Assembly (NCBI GenBank): GCA_009760855.2
Contig: WPIO01000029.1
Coordinates: 991,001 to 1,055,000, forward strand
Reading direction: 5' to 3'
DNA: 64,000 nucleotides
DNA from: Cristatella mucedo
Lineage: Eukaryota; Bryozoa; Phylactolaemata; Cristatellidae
A program made the translations under genes and the position numbers. How positions within the stretch are numbered: the stretch's first letter is position 1; each line of letters begins with the position of its first letter. Of this stretch, positions 33,240 through 48,329 are shown in pieces. The notes beneath the pieces were generated by a model. It was given only the letters and a program-made list of their open reading frames with translations, did no database searches and was not told the origin of the DNA.

Positions 33240-34027
33240 GCAGCGCTCGATGTAGTGAATGCAGCGCTAGCAACAACGCCATAGCAGAAAAAGCAGAAAC
33301 AATAGCTTCTATATTACGGCTGATACGACAGGTGACTTCCAGCAGGCTCGCTAACAGGCTTACTTTAGGTCAAGCTCAGCGCTAGGTGTCACCGACTGGC
33401 AGACCGTTACTCCAAAAAAGCTACTGCAGTCAGGCTCTTGCCTTATATAGTTCCAGGTCATAAGTCAGACAATAATCACTTTCGTAAGTAGTTATACATC
33501 ATGCTGCTCATAAGCATGGGCTTATCGCGGCTATTTAATAAGCGGCTCAGTTCAAATTCAGTGGCATAGCTTGTAGTTCGTAATCGAGTTTCAGCTGTCA
33601 AGCTTAAAGTCCATGATCGCGGGACATTACTCAATCCACTCCTTTAAAACAGGCGTCTGTCCTCGGACATTTGATTGCTCCTAGACTGGTAATGCCTGTG
33701 ACAGCCTCAATTGAGCTTGTAGCATCCAGATGTCTCTGGGTTGCTACGAGCAGGAAATTAACCGTATCGTCAAAACACCGTCTGCCAGTAGCCGTCGACA
33801 GAATTTTTAAAGGTTTTAAGCTTGCCATCTGCACCATGACAGCCCTTTGTTATGAGTGGGGCATGCATATGACCCAAAAGAGGAAATAAATCTGCTAAAG
33901 TAGCACACAGAAGGGGTCAGTTGGATCATTGAATTAACGCTAAAACCACCAAGTTCTAAGACTACTTTTCTGAGACACAGCATCGAAATTGAATAAAAGC
34001 AAATCTAAAATAAGGCCAGATTTAGAA
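33240..34027. other. No gene recognised; repeat fragment
   Basis: 33380-33460 resembles 3860-3960. Frames of 68-72 codons overlap on both strands near 33.63-33.89 kb without recognisable motifs. Confidence 0.4.
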
Positions 34028-34630
34028 TGATAATGCATTCGATTTAGCGCCCTCAGAGAACCCAATCTCTTTCTAGGCACTTTACATTTGCAGCAAAGGA
34101 AGCACGATCGAATGGCTAGTGGTAGTATGCTCAAAGAAAACAAGCAAAATATGCTTAGGGCTGACATGCTCAGGGTCAGCATCCAAACATGGTGAGTGGC
34201 AGCATGCAGTGTCAGCACGCATAAGCACGTGAAGGACGAATAACAGAGACCCACCAAATGCTGTCCTAAATAGGTGTTTTTAAGTTCTTTGTAAATGTGG
34301 TAAAGTCAGGGGATGTTCTGACGAAAGTCGGGAGTGAGTTCCAGGCTTTGGGAGCATACGAACTAAATGCACGGTCTCCAAAGGGCTTGAGGTTTGTGCG
34401 AGGTATAGGTAAACGATTCGATTCCAAAAATCGAGAGGTATGATGCTTAGCCTGGTGGAAGATAGCTTAGTACCGAGAGGCGATGGATTACCACCACCAA
34501 TGGCTCCCTATTGTTGGAGGGAACTAGTACAAGAGATTCAAAAGTATGCTTCGAAGGGACTGCAAATGGCTTGAAATTGAGAGAGGGGCGAGTTACTGTG
34601 GTAACTCTGTCTTCGGTAGTACTGACCTCA
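34028..34630 (-). mobile_element. CR1/L2-type LINE with internal deletion
   Basis: The 3' tail and coding end (34028-34465) are followed by an endonuclease-region match (34490-34630). The RT between them is missing. Confidence 0.75.
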
Positions 34631-35829
34631 GAGTACTTTTACGAACGTGCCGAGTAGCTGCTTTTGTACTGAAGTCTTTCACTGTGGCCATGGAACAGGC
34701 CTGTGCCCACCTGGGGCACATCGGTTCTTCTTTGATGGGCTATTAAGTACGTGGTTTCTAGGGCTCAGTAACCTTTCCTTGATGGGCTGTTTGGGGCACG
34801 TGTTGGCAGACCCAGCAAAAAACAGGCAGAGGCAATTAGGACGCAAGCTGAAGCGGTCGTTTACTGGCGAGACGTGAGCATCTGGTGAGAGACGGAATTA
34901 GGACGCTTGACACAGTGGACGTGTGCTCGTGCATTGCGAAAGTCAGGAGAATATACAATTTTGGAAGCATTCGGCGGTTTCAGTATCGTCGTTGAAATTG
35001 AGCCACTTAGTCCACAAACGCAGAGCTTATAATGTTGCTAGTCTTCGTCGACATTTGTCAAATACCTGCGAAAAAAGCTTGAATACATGCAGATATGCCG
35101 AATGTAACGAAACACGGTAGCTGCAAAGGACACATCCATCTTAACATAAACAGTCGGCGTCCTTTTACGTATAATACTCAACACTTGGACAGCCGAAGAA
35201 GGCTACAGGTGTCCAGCACTAGCCAGGGGGAGCAACTTAGTTCAAAGTACTAACGAATAGTGTTTTGCTGGAAACCCAGAGTACAACCTACTGAATATTG
35301 CACGAGCTGACCTTTGTACATTACCAAAGCATAGATTAGGAAATAAATGGTTCTTAATCGCTAAAATTCAGGAACCGTGACTAGCAGCTGGGCAGTCATA
35401 ACCTGTTTGATGTTGTATTCCAACGTTTCAGCGTAAATGTCAGAAACGTCTGTAGGGATGGCGGTGGTAATGGTCGCTGAGTTATTTGAGTTAGGTGGTC
35501 GCATATCGCAGTAAGTACAGTCACTCATGTCTGTAATTTCCCGCTTCGGTCTTCCGATACGTTAACGGAAGGTTGACGGCTGAGGTTTTCGCAGCTCGCT
35601 GTACTTCTGCACCCTATGGGTGCTGCTAGTGAGGTGCTTTGCTTATCTGTTGGTAAGAAATCGAACAAGCTTTGACCGTATTGCAAATCGAAAATAAGTG
35701 GCACAATTCAGCACGGCCTCGAAAATTATAAGGCCATAGCGATTGATCTACGCAGAACTTGTCCAGCTCAAATAAAGAACTTCCAAGCTGAGTATGTTGC
35801 GGTACCGCTGCAAGTAAAAGTAGACACTG

Positions 35830-36065
35830 TCCGAAATTGACTACCAAACTTAGAATGTTCAGCACTGATTACTGAACGCTTCAAGTACCGATTCGGCAAC
35901 CTTAGCATAATCGTAACCTTACGAAGTTGGTCGACATGCAGGGGCTCGCAGATCAAGGCGTAGTATTCACAAAGTTGAAATCTGAATGACAATCTCAAAG
36001 GATGCCACGTATTCGTCTCGACACGCAAAACCTGAAGCTTTCTCAAGTCGGCTAAAATGTGCAGA
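35830..36065. repeat. Dispersed repeat, partner of 41560-41760
   Basis: The blocks ACGAAGTTGG..GACATGCAGGGG and TATTCACAAAGTTGAAATCT recur with changes at 41600-41670. Similar sequence on the same strand suggests two copies of one LTR-type element. Confidence 0.5.
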
Positions 36066-36135
36066 CGAGTTGTTTGTAGTTCGATAGTATGCAGGCTCCT
36101 CTGATAAGGTTCTGGTGAGCAACTGTTAGAAGCAT

Positions 36136-36450
36136 CACCAAGAGGGGCCGGTGCACAGCTGTGGTCCGCCTGTGATGTGGCGTAGACACAGGCCGGTAAC
36201 CCGCTGGTGGACAGATGGTGGAATCACCATCAGGGTCGACCTGTGCAAAAGTTTCGGTCCTCCTCGATGAATCATCGGGGTCGACTAGGGGACCGGGGAG
36301 TCGAGGAGAGGACAGTCAAGTGGGAGAAGGGGCCGAAGGGAGCCGTGCGCCCATCGGCTCCGTGCCTCGTAATAAACTATTGGTGTTGGTCATCAGCTGA
36401 CTCTCTGCTTTGCGAATCAAACGACATTGTCAAAACACAGAAGGGATAAA
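36136..36450. repeat. LTR-like repeat, copy 1
   Basis: GGGCCGGTGCACAGCTGTGG, then ACACAGGCCGG, recurs at about 37400-37500 and 37650-37705. A GTAATAAACTATTGGTGTTG stretch near 36370 could be a poly(A) region. The boundaries are approximate. Confidence 0.45.
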
Positions 36451-37399
36451 ATCGAAAGGCAGACTTCTGCCTAATCAGATAACATCGGCACATTACATAT
36501 TATGTCGTCGCCGCACCAAAAAATAATCACACACGGTTCTTCCTCGGGCAAGTAGCAAGGACTATCGACTATCACATGACTCAAAAGTGCTAATGCCATC
36601 AGCAGCACGATCGAGATTGGTACATCAGTCCGTCCAGCATCAGATCAGCAGTCCATTAGCTCTATAGTTTGTTCAGTAGCTGTCTCAATACATACTACAA
36701 CATTCACAGACTCCAGAGAGAAAATAAAATGGCATGGGAAGAACGATCCGTTCGTTGATGACAAATTTAATCAAAGCTAATATACCAGACGTCAGCAGGT
36801 AGCTGGCAGCCAGTTCCTAACTCTTGCGGAAAATCTTACATACTGGCTTTCCAAGCAGTGCATTACGTTTTCCGATTTCAAATTGTGAAGCCACAAAAAT
36901 CGCTAGAAACTGCATCCTTCCCACTGGACTGATATTCCTCAATTCTCTGCAGTACTTAAAATGTGTGGACAAAACTAACGCTTGCCACTTGTGACATGAT
37001 CTCTAACGAAGTCTAGCAATACTAACTGCCCTCTAGACTCTGTAACCACTTTCCTGCTTTTGAGATACATCAATGAGCTGCTGCTCTGTATAAATAATCT
37101 AATAAATAATTCCTTAACCAGAGGTCTTGTCGCTAGATCTTTCGTATAGGCTCTCGTGTTGCAGACCAGGAGAACTTGAGTTACTTCCTCTCAGCCTCCC
37201 AACTATCTCCAACAACTCATTCCTATAAAAAACACCGGAACGAATAGCCAAACACTTGCATCGAAGCGTCAAACATGGCAAGCTCCAGTCAAGTTGTAGA
37301 GCCAATCGCTCCACAGAATTAGCGCTGCTGCGAGCATACAATTACGTTCTGAAGAATGTCAGACTTAGGTAAACTCACAATGCTTGATTTGCTGGATCT

Positions 37400-37900
37400 T
37401 TTTTTGGCTTGGGCACAGGCCGGTATTTTTTCTCCGGTTCCTAACATGCCGTTGAACAGCTGTTGGATGTAGACGGTCCGGTGCCCAGGTGTGGTCCAAC
37501 TGCAGGGATCCATGAGCCCACCGTTGATGAGCGGTAGATGATAGGCAGAGGCGGAAGGAAGGCGGTGGGAACGCAGGAGAGAACTGCTGTGAGCCGTTTC
37601 GCCGAGAACGTTAGCAAATACTCGGTTGTTCTTGCCAACTCAGTGGCGTAGGGACGGACCGGTGCCCAGCTGTGATCTGGCGGCTGTGGTTTGGACACAC
37701 GCCGGCTTTGCCCTCCAGCTAACCCACGGGGATGAGCTGTGGCTGGGAGGGAGGGAAGGCGAGTTGGAACGCCGGCGTAGGGGAGAACGGCTGCGTTTCG
37801 GGAGCTCTGTAGGCGCCTGCAAGAATATAGTCTTTGTACGTCAGCTTCGGCATTCTGCCTGCTTCCACGTACATGCTGCTTGGAAAGCATTAATCTAAAA
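37400..37900. repeat. LTR-like repeat, copies 2 and 3
   Basis: Two more blocks with GG(A/T)CCGGTGCCCAG(C/G)TGTG and a neighbouring CACACGCCGG or CACAGGCCGG. The GC-rich frames of 90-149 codons over them have no recognisable domains. Confidence 0.45.
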
Positions 37901-38269
37901 ACTCCATGGACGTCAGACTAGACATATCGTAGCTTTCAATCGCTCAATCGATGGAAGCTACTATGAGGCCGAGGGGGGAGAGTGATTAGGCTAGGCAACT
38001 TCCGGCGTTGGAGCTACGAGGTCAATAGGCACAAGGGAAACAGTTCACCGGCTCTCGAGAAGGCTTTACGTGAAGCGAAGACTGGCAGGTTCCCAGTAAG
38101 CGCTCGTCAAAGTTCACTTACTTCAGTTGAAAATGCTCTTGCAATATTTCTGCTTCGAAGGGCTCGTTACACTAGCACTCGTGAGACTCAAGAGGATTTG
38201 CCTTCGGGAAGATACTTAGTGTCTGCTGACAGCATTCTTCTACTGCCACGAACCTGAAGGTCTTCTAAG

Positions 38270-39355
38270 AGTGGCAGACGCTGTGCGAAGTTGCAGAACT
38301 GACCCAATTTTTTGGGAATCATCGGCTTCTACAGGAAATTCGTCCTGGGCTAGGCAAAGACTTTGGCTGTGCTCTGTGACTATCTTAAAAAGATGCAGTA
38401 TTCGGACCAATTGCACGGCAACTTTACCAAGCCCAAGCAAATATCAATCAATGACGTGGTACTCAAATCAATGAGACCCAGATCTGAAATTTATCGTGAT
38501 GTGCGATCCATTCTCTACCGAAGTTGCTTAAGTCCTTCAGAAGTTGGCGACCGTGGTAGACAGCAACCGGTCGCTTTCGGCGGATGGTCGCAAAACAGAA
38601 GAGAAGCCATGTGTACTCAGCTAGAGAGTTGAAGTGACTTGCTGTGAAAACCTACAGCCTTATTTACTACGCACGCACTCAATTCTGCAGGTTAAGAAGA
38701 ATGCCTAGAGAGCTACCTGCTGTCGATGGCTTTGGATCCTTTGGCTTGATGGTTAATATTGTACACGCGTGTAGGACCAAAGCCACGGATGATGTCCTAG
38801 GCCTGTCGACACACAAAGTATCTCCGATACCCCTAGACTGCAGGTTTTCATTCATTGAAATAAGAGAAGAACGGGAAAAGGATCCACACCTTATTAAACC
38901 ACGGTAAGACCTTTCGGTCGGTAACTTCACGGACATACTATCCAGTATATCATGACAAGTGTCAGGAACGAAGCCGACCGACAAATGAGCCGAATTCGGC
39001 TATGGGTAAAATTCCAACTCCAATTAGCCTTTCGAGTTCACCCTGATTGACTTGGAGGACAACTTGACATCGACACCATTCACGAAGCAATTAGTATTTC
39101 GTGGCGATCTACGACTACTTCTCCAAATATATTATCGCGGTTATACTTCCTAACGAAAGACGAGACCGTCATGACGGCTTTCTGAACACCTGTCTCGGCT
39201 TCTCCAAGAAGACTTGTCACCAAATGCATATCGATAAGGTATACATGTGTGTTTACCACTCAGCCACAAATTGTGGAGTAGAAAGATGCAGTAGAGCCAC
39301 CGGCGACTTACTTAGGCTGTTCATGCTAGATGATCAGCCAGACTGTGATGTTTAG
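38270..39355 (+). pseudogene. Decayed Ty3/gypsy-type pol (RT end, RNase H, integrase)
   Basis: Frameshifted but in order: ELTQFFG and IIGFYRKFVLG (RT connection, 38300-38350), then AKTLAVLCDYLKKMQ; PVAFGGWSQNRREAM (RNase H start, about 38565-38615); YDYFSKYIIAVILPN (integrase core, about 39105-39150) and HSATNCGVER (about 39255-39285). Stops and missing pieces make it inactive. Confidence 0.75.
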
Positions 39356-39359
39356 GTGT

Positions 39360-41340
39360 CTTTCCTGTGCTCCGCGTACAACAGGCCGATGTGTGGGGCA
39401 CACACGCAGGGACGAAGATGAAGATTCACATAAAATTAGTCCAACGGTGCGTATTTTTTGCTCACGGACCGGTGGCGAGATTAAGCACTGAGATGTAGCT
39501 ATCACGACTCAGTGTGCCTGGGCGTACATTGTTGAATGCGATCGCATCGGGTCGGCAGCTCTATTAGAAGAAAGAAAACAGGAAGGGATGGCACCTGTGC
39601 AGGCCGATAGAATGTGGGTGGCACGTGACGACGACGATCGCAAAGCCACCAAGCCAGCCCAAGCTGGCGGCTAGCCAAAAGCAGCTGCGAGAAAGACAGC
39701 TCACCCCGGCGGTTGACGTTCGGAGAAATGGAGCGTCGGCCTGAGCAGCTCGAGCGAGTCGCTCCCTGGCGCTCACGTATGCACTCAAGCACTCCCAACG
39801 CCACTATTTGGGCTAGTGGCCAGGCATCGCAGACAGCGAGTGCATGGCGACATAACGCTGGAACCACAGGACCGGGCGTTTCGCGGTTGGCCCGATCTCG
39901 CGGTCGACAGAGGTGGCCTTTCGAGAGCCTTCGCAGTCTGCGACTGCAGCAACAATGAGGGCGACCAGCGAGCGACAACAACAAAACAGTCGAGGTATGT
40001 GCCCGAAGGACGAGGTCTGGCCATGAAACAGGAGGCCCCAGGTGCAAATGCTAAGCTCTAGGCTCACAGTAGGGATTCGAAAGCCGTCGGCCCGTTGGTC
40101 AGCGACCTCGCATACTTTATTCAATTTGCTATGGGCAAAGCCATATGTAGCCAGCCTGCTAGAGGTTGCCGTACTGTTGGAAGGATCGGCAGCGGGAGAA
40201 CGAAACGCAAAACCGCGAGGTTCATTGCGAGCTAACTGATGTTGACAGTGAAGCAGTGGTGATTGACCACCCTGATGCCGAATTCAAGCTGCTACACGAT
40301 AGGTGCTGGAATACCGTGCTGCACCGGCCGACCTACCAGGATATGAGGGCATATCGATCCGCGGCTTCTTCACTGTCGCCGACCGAAGTGCGGGTGCCAT
40401 GCGAATCTCCGGCGATCGTAGAAATCCGGCAGCCTCCAACGCACTATAAGTGGGCAGTAATCTGCATGGTAGTCCACGGCCGAAACTATTATTATAAATG
40501 TGCTACAGTGGCTCCTGCTCTAGCGTCCTTTGCCAAAAAGCACTGCACACATAGCGGGTTCTAGTCCTTGTCATAGTCCTTGCCGACTCACGAGAAATGC
40601 TGGGGCTGCTGCCGCCGTCTCCAGGGCGGCTAACAACTTGCAGGTGCAGCTCCGATCTACGGAGGTATGCTGACGGTACCGGAGAACAAGACCATGGCTT
40701 CGACGTACACAGACGAGTCTCTATTTCATAGCAACAGAGAAGCTCGAGTTTACCGGACCAGCAACAATCTAGAAATCTCCGACAACTCACAAAGCCCAAA
40801 ATACAACTGAAGTGAGTGTAGTTTATGTTCGCGCTGATGGAGCGGCTCTCTACCAAGGCATCTACGGTGGACTTTCCGAGCGGCTCCTTAATCGCTTTTG
40901 AATGCAGTCAGCCTGCGGTGCTGCGAGTGATGGATGTGGTATGCGAAGGCTATTGGGCGGGGTTACGGGATTTACAGTACTTGGAGGACCGGAAGGCGAA
41001 AGGGAGTACAGGGATTGCCCGGCTTGCCCTGGACCTGCTCGGTCGACGAATAGGCTAGGTGGCAGGCTTGGCGGCAGTTATCTTCCTGAACATTGAGAAT
41101 ACAACACTTTGGTGTGCAGCACAGTGAGCTGGGCTTCAATGGCTTCGCTGGACTCCAGAATCCGTAGCTTTTCAGAAGTTCCGGTCATCAGCGCTTCCTT
41201 GGAGTCACGTGAGCGCTTGAAGCTGAGCAAAGACCCATAAGCAGAATTTGGAATGTAGTGTGTGGTTTTATTTAATTGTTGACACTGCCCCTGATCGCTG
41301 TACGAGTGGGCTGTGACACTCGATGTGGTAAGCAGCCGGG
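39360..41340. other. No recognised gene; GC-rich overlapping frames
   Basis: Several frames over 100 codons overlap on both strands (39502-40047 minus, 40166-40564 plus). None shows a known domain. The stretch probably belongs to the flanking LTR-element debris. Confidence 0.4.
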
Positions 41341-41357
41341 CCGGTCTATTAGCAGTT

Positions 41358-41395
41358 GTTTTGCCAAGGGAGTCGGGGGACTCCCTTGGCAAAAC
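41358..41395. repeat. Perfect 16-bp inverted repeat, 6-base loop
   Basis: Arms GTTTTGCCAAGGGAGT and ACTCCCTTGGCAAAAC around CGGGGG. It lies in LTR-like sequence. Confidence 0.9.
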
Positions 41396-41559
41396 GAGAG
41401 GGGCGAGGAGAGTTGTGTTTCGCCCTGCTCCGTGTGGATGTGGAATAAGCTGGTGGTGTTGCACGTCGGCTAGCGTTCTGTGCCATTCGCGACGATAATT
41501 CAGACTAAATAGTGAACAGTTGAGTTTAGGCGAATCGGAACGCGAAGTCCTATCCATTT

Positions 41560-41760
41560 GCTTTTGCAAGTCACCGATTCAGCAAGCGTAGCACTGTCCT
41601 AACCGAATGAAGTTGGCAGCCATGCAGAGGTACACAGATAACGGCATTGCATTCACAAGGTTCAAGTCTCAATGGCCTAATCGAAGATGTTGCTGCGTAT
41701 ACAACACTACAAGAAAAGAAGAGCTTCCCCAAGTCGGCAAAAACGTATAGGCGTGTGAAG
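41560..41760. repeat. Dispersed repeat, partner of 35830-36065
   Basis: Shares blocks ATGAAGTTGGCAGCCATGCA and TTCACAAGGTTCAAGTCT with the earlier copy, with many changes. Confidence 0.5.
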
Positions 41761-42277
41761 GAACGTGACGCGCCAGCTTTCGAGCACTGGACGAGGACCC
41801 TACGAGGGCTCCGGCTGCCTAAGCAGCTGCAGGCGCTCGAGCGGTGGAGGGGCGGACAATGACTCTCGGCAGTGTAATGATAAGACGCATCGGGGATGAC
41901 CTGAGCAAGTTTATTGGCAGCCGTGCTATGTCTGCTCCCGGACTGCTCGGTGTGCGAGGCCTCTCCTGATTGGTCACAATGTTGTGACTCCACCCTGCTA
42001 GCTCTGCTATCACTGACAGAAAATCCAAGCATCCTAATCCTAATCCAAATACTAGCAATGGCCCAAATCCTAGCAACGGCAGCATCTGAGGGGACACACT
42101 TCTACCGCAAACTGCAGCCAGCTGTCGGGCCGGTTCGGAACGAACGATGGCTCGACAGTGCAAAAACAACGCTTGCATCGAATATAAGGGCGGCCGAAGG
42201 AGCACAGAGGAAGGAGGGCTAGATCCCTAGACGCCGGCAGCCGTGTAGCGTGTATAGACTAGGCTTGATGGGCGTGG

Positions 42278-42362
42278 TTTATAATAATAATAATACACTT
42301 GATAAAGCGCACTCATAGAACTCAATCTCTTTCTAGGCGCTTTACATTTGCTGCAAATGTTT
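42278..42362 (-). mobile_element. LINE 3' tail fragment
   Basis: The ATAATAATAAT run, then ACTTGATAAAGCGCACTC and TCTAGGCGCTTTACATTTGC, is identical in layout to the other LINE 3' ends. Confidence 0.8.
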
Positions 42363-42917
42363 GCAGCTTAAAGTGGTTGGTGTTGGAGCCTGCAGGCGTG
42401 TTGCTCGGTCACAACAATACCCAGCCCGACGACAGGTCACGCGGAGGGCTGTCACAAGGCGCCAGAAACATGCTCACGTTCACAAAATAAAGGGTATCTT
42501 CTAGGTTAACCGAAGTAGGTTCACTCCTGCTACAATCATGAGCGAACTTGAGTTCCAGCGGCTTATTAATCATCCCAGTACTGCCCGTGGTTGACTGTCA
42601 CATACCGGCAGATTCTTGTTCGGATGCCATCGGTCTAACCGTTCGTTTAAATATCACGTAACGTCTTCACACGGTGCAGTAACACAATAACACCCAATAA
42701 GCGCATATCTTAACTCAGCTAGAGACTAATCTCTGGGTATAAGGTGCTATAAAGGAAACGCGGTAATACAACTCAAAATTTTTAGCATGGTATTGCTTGC
42801 AACTTACTTTATTGCAATATAATTTAATTTAACTTAACTGACTATGTAGTTGGATAAAACCGCTTGATTAAAATTTCGCATTAAATTATTTTACAAATAT
42901 AGCTCCCTCACTTGTAA

Positions 42918-42992
42918 GCCCGGCTAGCTCAGTCTGAGACTCATCATGAGACTCTAATCTCAGGGTCGTGGGTTCGAGCCCCACGTTGGGCG
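42918..42992 (+). tRNA. tRNA-Lys(CTT)-like pseudogene
   Basis: The acceptor arms GCCCGGC/GTTGGGC, the TGAGA/TCTCA anticodon stem and the GTGGGTTCGAGCCCCAC T arm match tRNA-Lys. The anticodon loop is one base short (CTCTAA), and the D-arm region is altered and too long. It is therefore probably not functional. No SINE tail follows. Confidence 0.65.
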
Positions 42993-43030
42993 TTCGTTTT
43001 TGAATCTCTTTTCATATGCATTTTAAAGCC

Positions 43031-43727
43031 CTAACGGCCCCTGATTAGATGGTTGGCTGAGCGTAGCTGGTGACCTTGGCCAAGTGGTCCAGCCAAAAGG
43101 GAATTACAATAATCAAGCCGAGACAGAACTAAAGAGCTACTTAAATTTTTTACAAGCCCCTGTGGGAGACAGCTCCTAATCTTGGATAGAGATCGGATGT
43201 GATGGCTAGCTGTAGAGGCAGTCTTCTGAATGAAGCTTTTGAAATTGAGGCAGCTGTCGAACACGACACCTAAATTACGAGCACGTGGTGAAGGTCGCAC
43301 AATAGCATCACTTATTAGAACAGCAAAGCCTTTTAATCCAGCCACACGCTTATGTTGTCCTATGAGCAGCAGTTCGGTTTTATCGTCATTCAATTTCAGG
43401 AAGTTTTCCGACATCCAGGATCGAATATCGGCAAGGCAAGCATTCAGTTTCTTAGTTGCTGCAGCAGATTCCGACGGTTTAAATGACAAATACAACTGAG
43501 TATCGTCAGCATAAAAGTGATATCCTATTCCATGGGCCTTAATCACTTTTCCCAGAGGTTGTGTATAAATGGAGAACAGCAAGGGACCAAGTACAGACCC
43601 TTGAGGGACTCCACAGGTGACCCTTCTCGTGTTCTCGTGTCTGAGACCTGACCCCCACACGACACGGATTGAACACGATCAGACAAGTATGATTTAAACC
43701 ACGCCAGTGCTTCGTCTGCCAGACCGA
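43031..43727 (-). mobile_element. Second LINE family, RT fragment
   Basis: The minus strand encodes [50 protein letters not shown] and [13 protein letters not shown]. These differ clearly from the other LINE copies. A frameshift at about 43640 separates [18 protein letters not shown], and the 5' end stops at the microsatellite. Confidence 0.85.
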
Positions 43728-46089
<2,362 letters not shown>

Positions 46090-46090
<1 letters not shown>

Positions 46091-48320
46091 AAAGTATTGG
46101 TAGCCTCTTCCCCCCCCCAGCAGCAGCTGTAACCCCTTGTAGGGGCGGCGCGCCCTAGACCGGCTTCGCGAGTCTCGCACCGCGCCGGGCGGCTTCTCGC
46201 TGCGAGCCAGGTAGCCCAACCGAAACCTCGGTGAGGGCGAACTTCAGGGGTTGATGGGCCATCCCAATCGGGCTCGACAGGAATGCCTCACCCTTAATCT
46301 CGCCGCTGTCAAGCGCTAGAGCGGGCGCGAGCGACGCGGCCCGCCGTTCGTTGGATCTTAGGCGATTTGCCGTAGCTAAGTAGCCCCTATCGAATTGCTG
46401 CTCAGCAGCTGTCAGAGCGGATGTCAAAGGGCAAACTTTCTAGCAGCTACTCAACTTCTGGAAGCGTCCGGTCCCCGGCCGTCACCCAAGAGAGCGAATG
46501 GGAAGCGAGAGCTGCGAATGGACGCCGAACGGAATTCCATCCAGGTAGTGGGCATCGGCGGCTCTGCCGAGTTGAGGAAGCTGCTGCTCCGTTCACAACG
46601 CAGGTGGCGCAGTGCGCTCCGCCGCCGTCGCCGCCGCTGCTCGGGCTGGTCCGGTTTCTCATTTGGGCAGGCCTCGGTGAATGGCTGGGCGGCGGCAGCG
46701 ACGTCAACTGCTCGGACGTCGGTGCGAAGTCGTAGGAGCCCTTCCCGATCAACGGGACGGTAAGAGGTCTCGCTCTCAGTGAAATCGCATGCGCGTCTTG
46801 GTCGTGGCTAATACGTGCGGGATTGCGGGGTTTAGGGGCGCCGCGGCCCGACGGCTTTTGACATCGGCGTTGCTGCTTCCCGCAGCAGCCGCTGCAGCGA
46901 CGCGCCGTGAAGCTGGCGGTCGGAAAGCGCGCCGCGCCGGCAGATCTCCACGGCCGCGCGTGCACGAATAGGGCAGAGCTTCCGGTAAAAAGAAATGACA
47001 GCCGCCGGTTGACGCCGACGCCGAGTTTGCTTGCTGGCCGAACGAGTGGCGCGCATACAAGCTCGCGGCATCGCTTCGAGGAAGAATTCGTTTCGAAGCT
47101 CCTATTTGGTAGTGCTCGATTCTCACTGCCGAAGAAGTTGCACCCCGAAGGCTCTTTGGGCGCATTTGGAAGTGACACGCACACCTCTATTTGGAGTGCC
47201 CGAGGCTACTCCGCGACGGCTACCTGCCCGACGGCAGCGCGTATGCAACGCGTCTAAAGAGAAGGTTGATGGGCGAGAATAAAATCTTAACGGCTGCGAA
47301 CTGATTCCGCTGTCACGCCAGGTGCCTCACGTGCGCCAAGCGGATGCCTTTTTCGGATAACACGGATCGTGATGAAACGTGAACCTGCTAATTCAGCCAG
47401 GATATAATTCCTAGGCCGATATATTATGTATATACATATCGGCCTAGGAATTATTCACGATACCAGAATTATTAGGATTAGGAAGCGATTGTGTCATAGC
47501 TTATGGTTACGCGACGTAAGCAGCCAAACTAGTATAATATTCAGTGATTTGCACTCTGGACCTTGAGAGGCTTGTTGCGACGGCAGCAAAGCTTTGTCTC
47601 ATGAAGCCAAGCTGAGACCGTTTTCCCACACTTTCGGAGTCCTGCTTGCCATTTGTCATTCTTTGTCTGGGAGAGTTTCCTGCTACCGAGGGCCATCGCC
47701 AGGCCAACGATTTTCCCGGGTTCCAGGAAGACCGCATCCGGTATCGGACAAGAGCGCACAATAGCAGTATGACTCCGACGTCAAAATCCCCTGACAGGGA
47801 TTTAAGGATTGTCCGGTTCAGGAGGACTCAGACAGCCTGCGCTGCGGAGCGCACTATGCCGCTTTGTATAAATAGACGCATAAACTCAACGACTTGCATT
47901 GAGCTCTACAGGCGCGCACTCGTCAGCTGGCGCGGCCCAACCGCGGCGGCGCGTCTCCGCGTCAATAAAGTAAGCTGGCGCACGTTACCGACGGGGACTC
48001 GCTACGCTAAGACGCGGGTGCCCTCTAGCTTGCCGTCGTGCTGCAGTAATTTCGGCAAGCCTGCGCGTATTGAAGCTGCGCTTGCGAATTTGTACTTGCC
48101 GTGCACCAAGGCGCCAGCACCAGCTTCGCCGGCATTCGTCGCGCGCGCATTGGCGAAGGTCTTGTGAGGAGGTTACGAGCGCTGCTGCGATTGAGGCCCG
48201 ATTGTGACCTTAATGAAAAGCCGCTGTAGCGCGCTTGCAGCAGTTCGCTGCAAAGACGCTCGTACAGCGCATTCGAAGCTCAAGGTTTTCGGTGCGCCGT
48301 CAGTGGGCTAAGCTTTCTTC
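46090..48320. other. GC- and CpG-rich block, no recognised gene
   Basis: Long frames overlap on both strands (e.g. 46447-47184 minus and 47646-48167 plus), as expected from high GC with few stop codons. None has a known domain. It holds a 19-bp inverted repeat (47404-47454), an AATAAA near 47278 and a TATAAATA near 47868. It could be a CpG island or GC-rich mobile-element debris. Confidence 0.4.
47404..47454. repeat. Perfect 19-bp inverted repeat, 13-base AT-rich loop
   Basis: Arms contain AATTCCTAGGCCGATAT (47406-47422) and its complement (47436-47452), plus two more pairs outside. It would form a stable hairpin or cruciform. Confidence 0.95.
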
Positions 48321-48329
48321 GCACGCTAG

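Noticed and set aside
39502-40047. 181-codon minus-strand frame as a gene
   Set aside because: Low-complexity Arg/Leu/Ser content with competing frames and no recognisable motif.
46447-47184. 245-codon minus-strand frame as a gene
   Set aside because: Several equally long frames overlap it in GC-rich DNA, and it has no domain or splice context.
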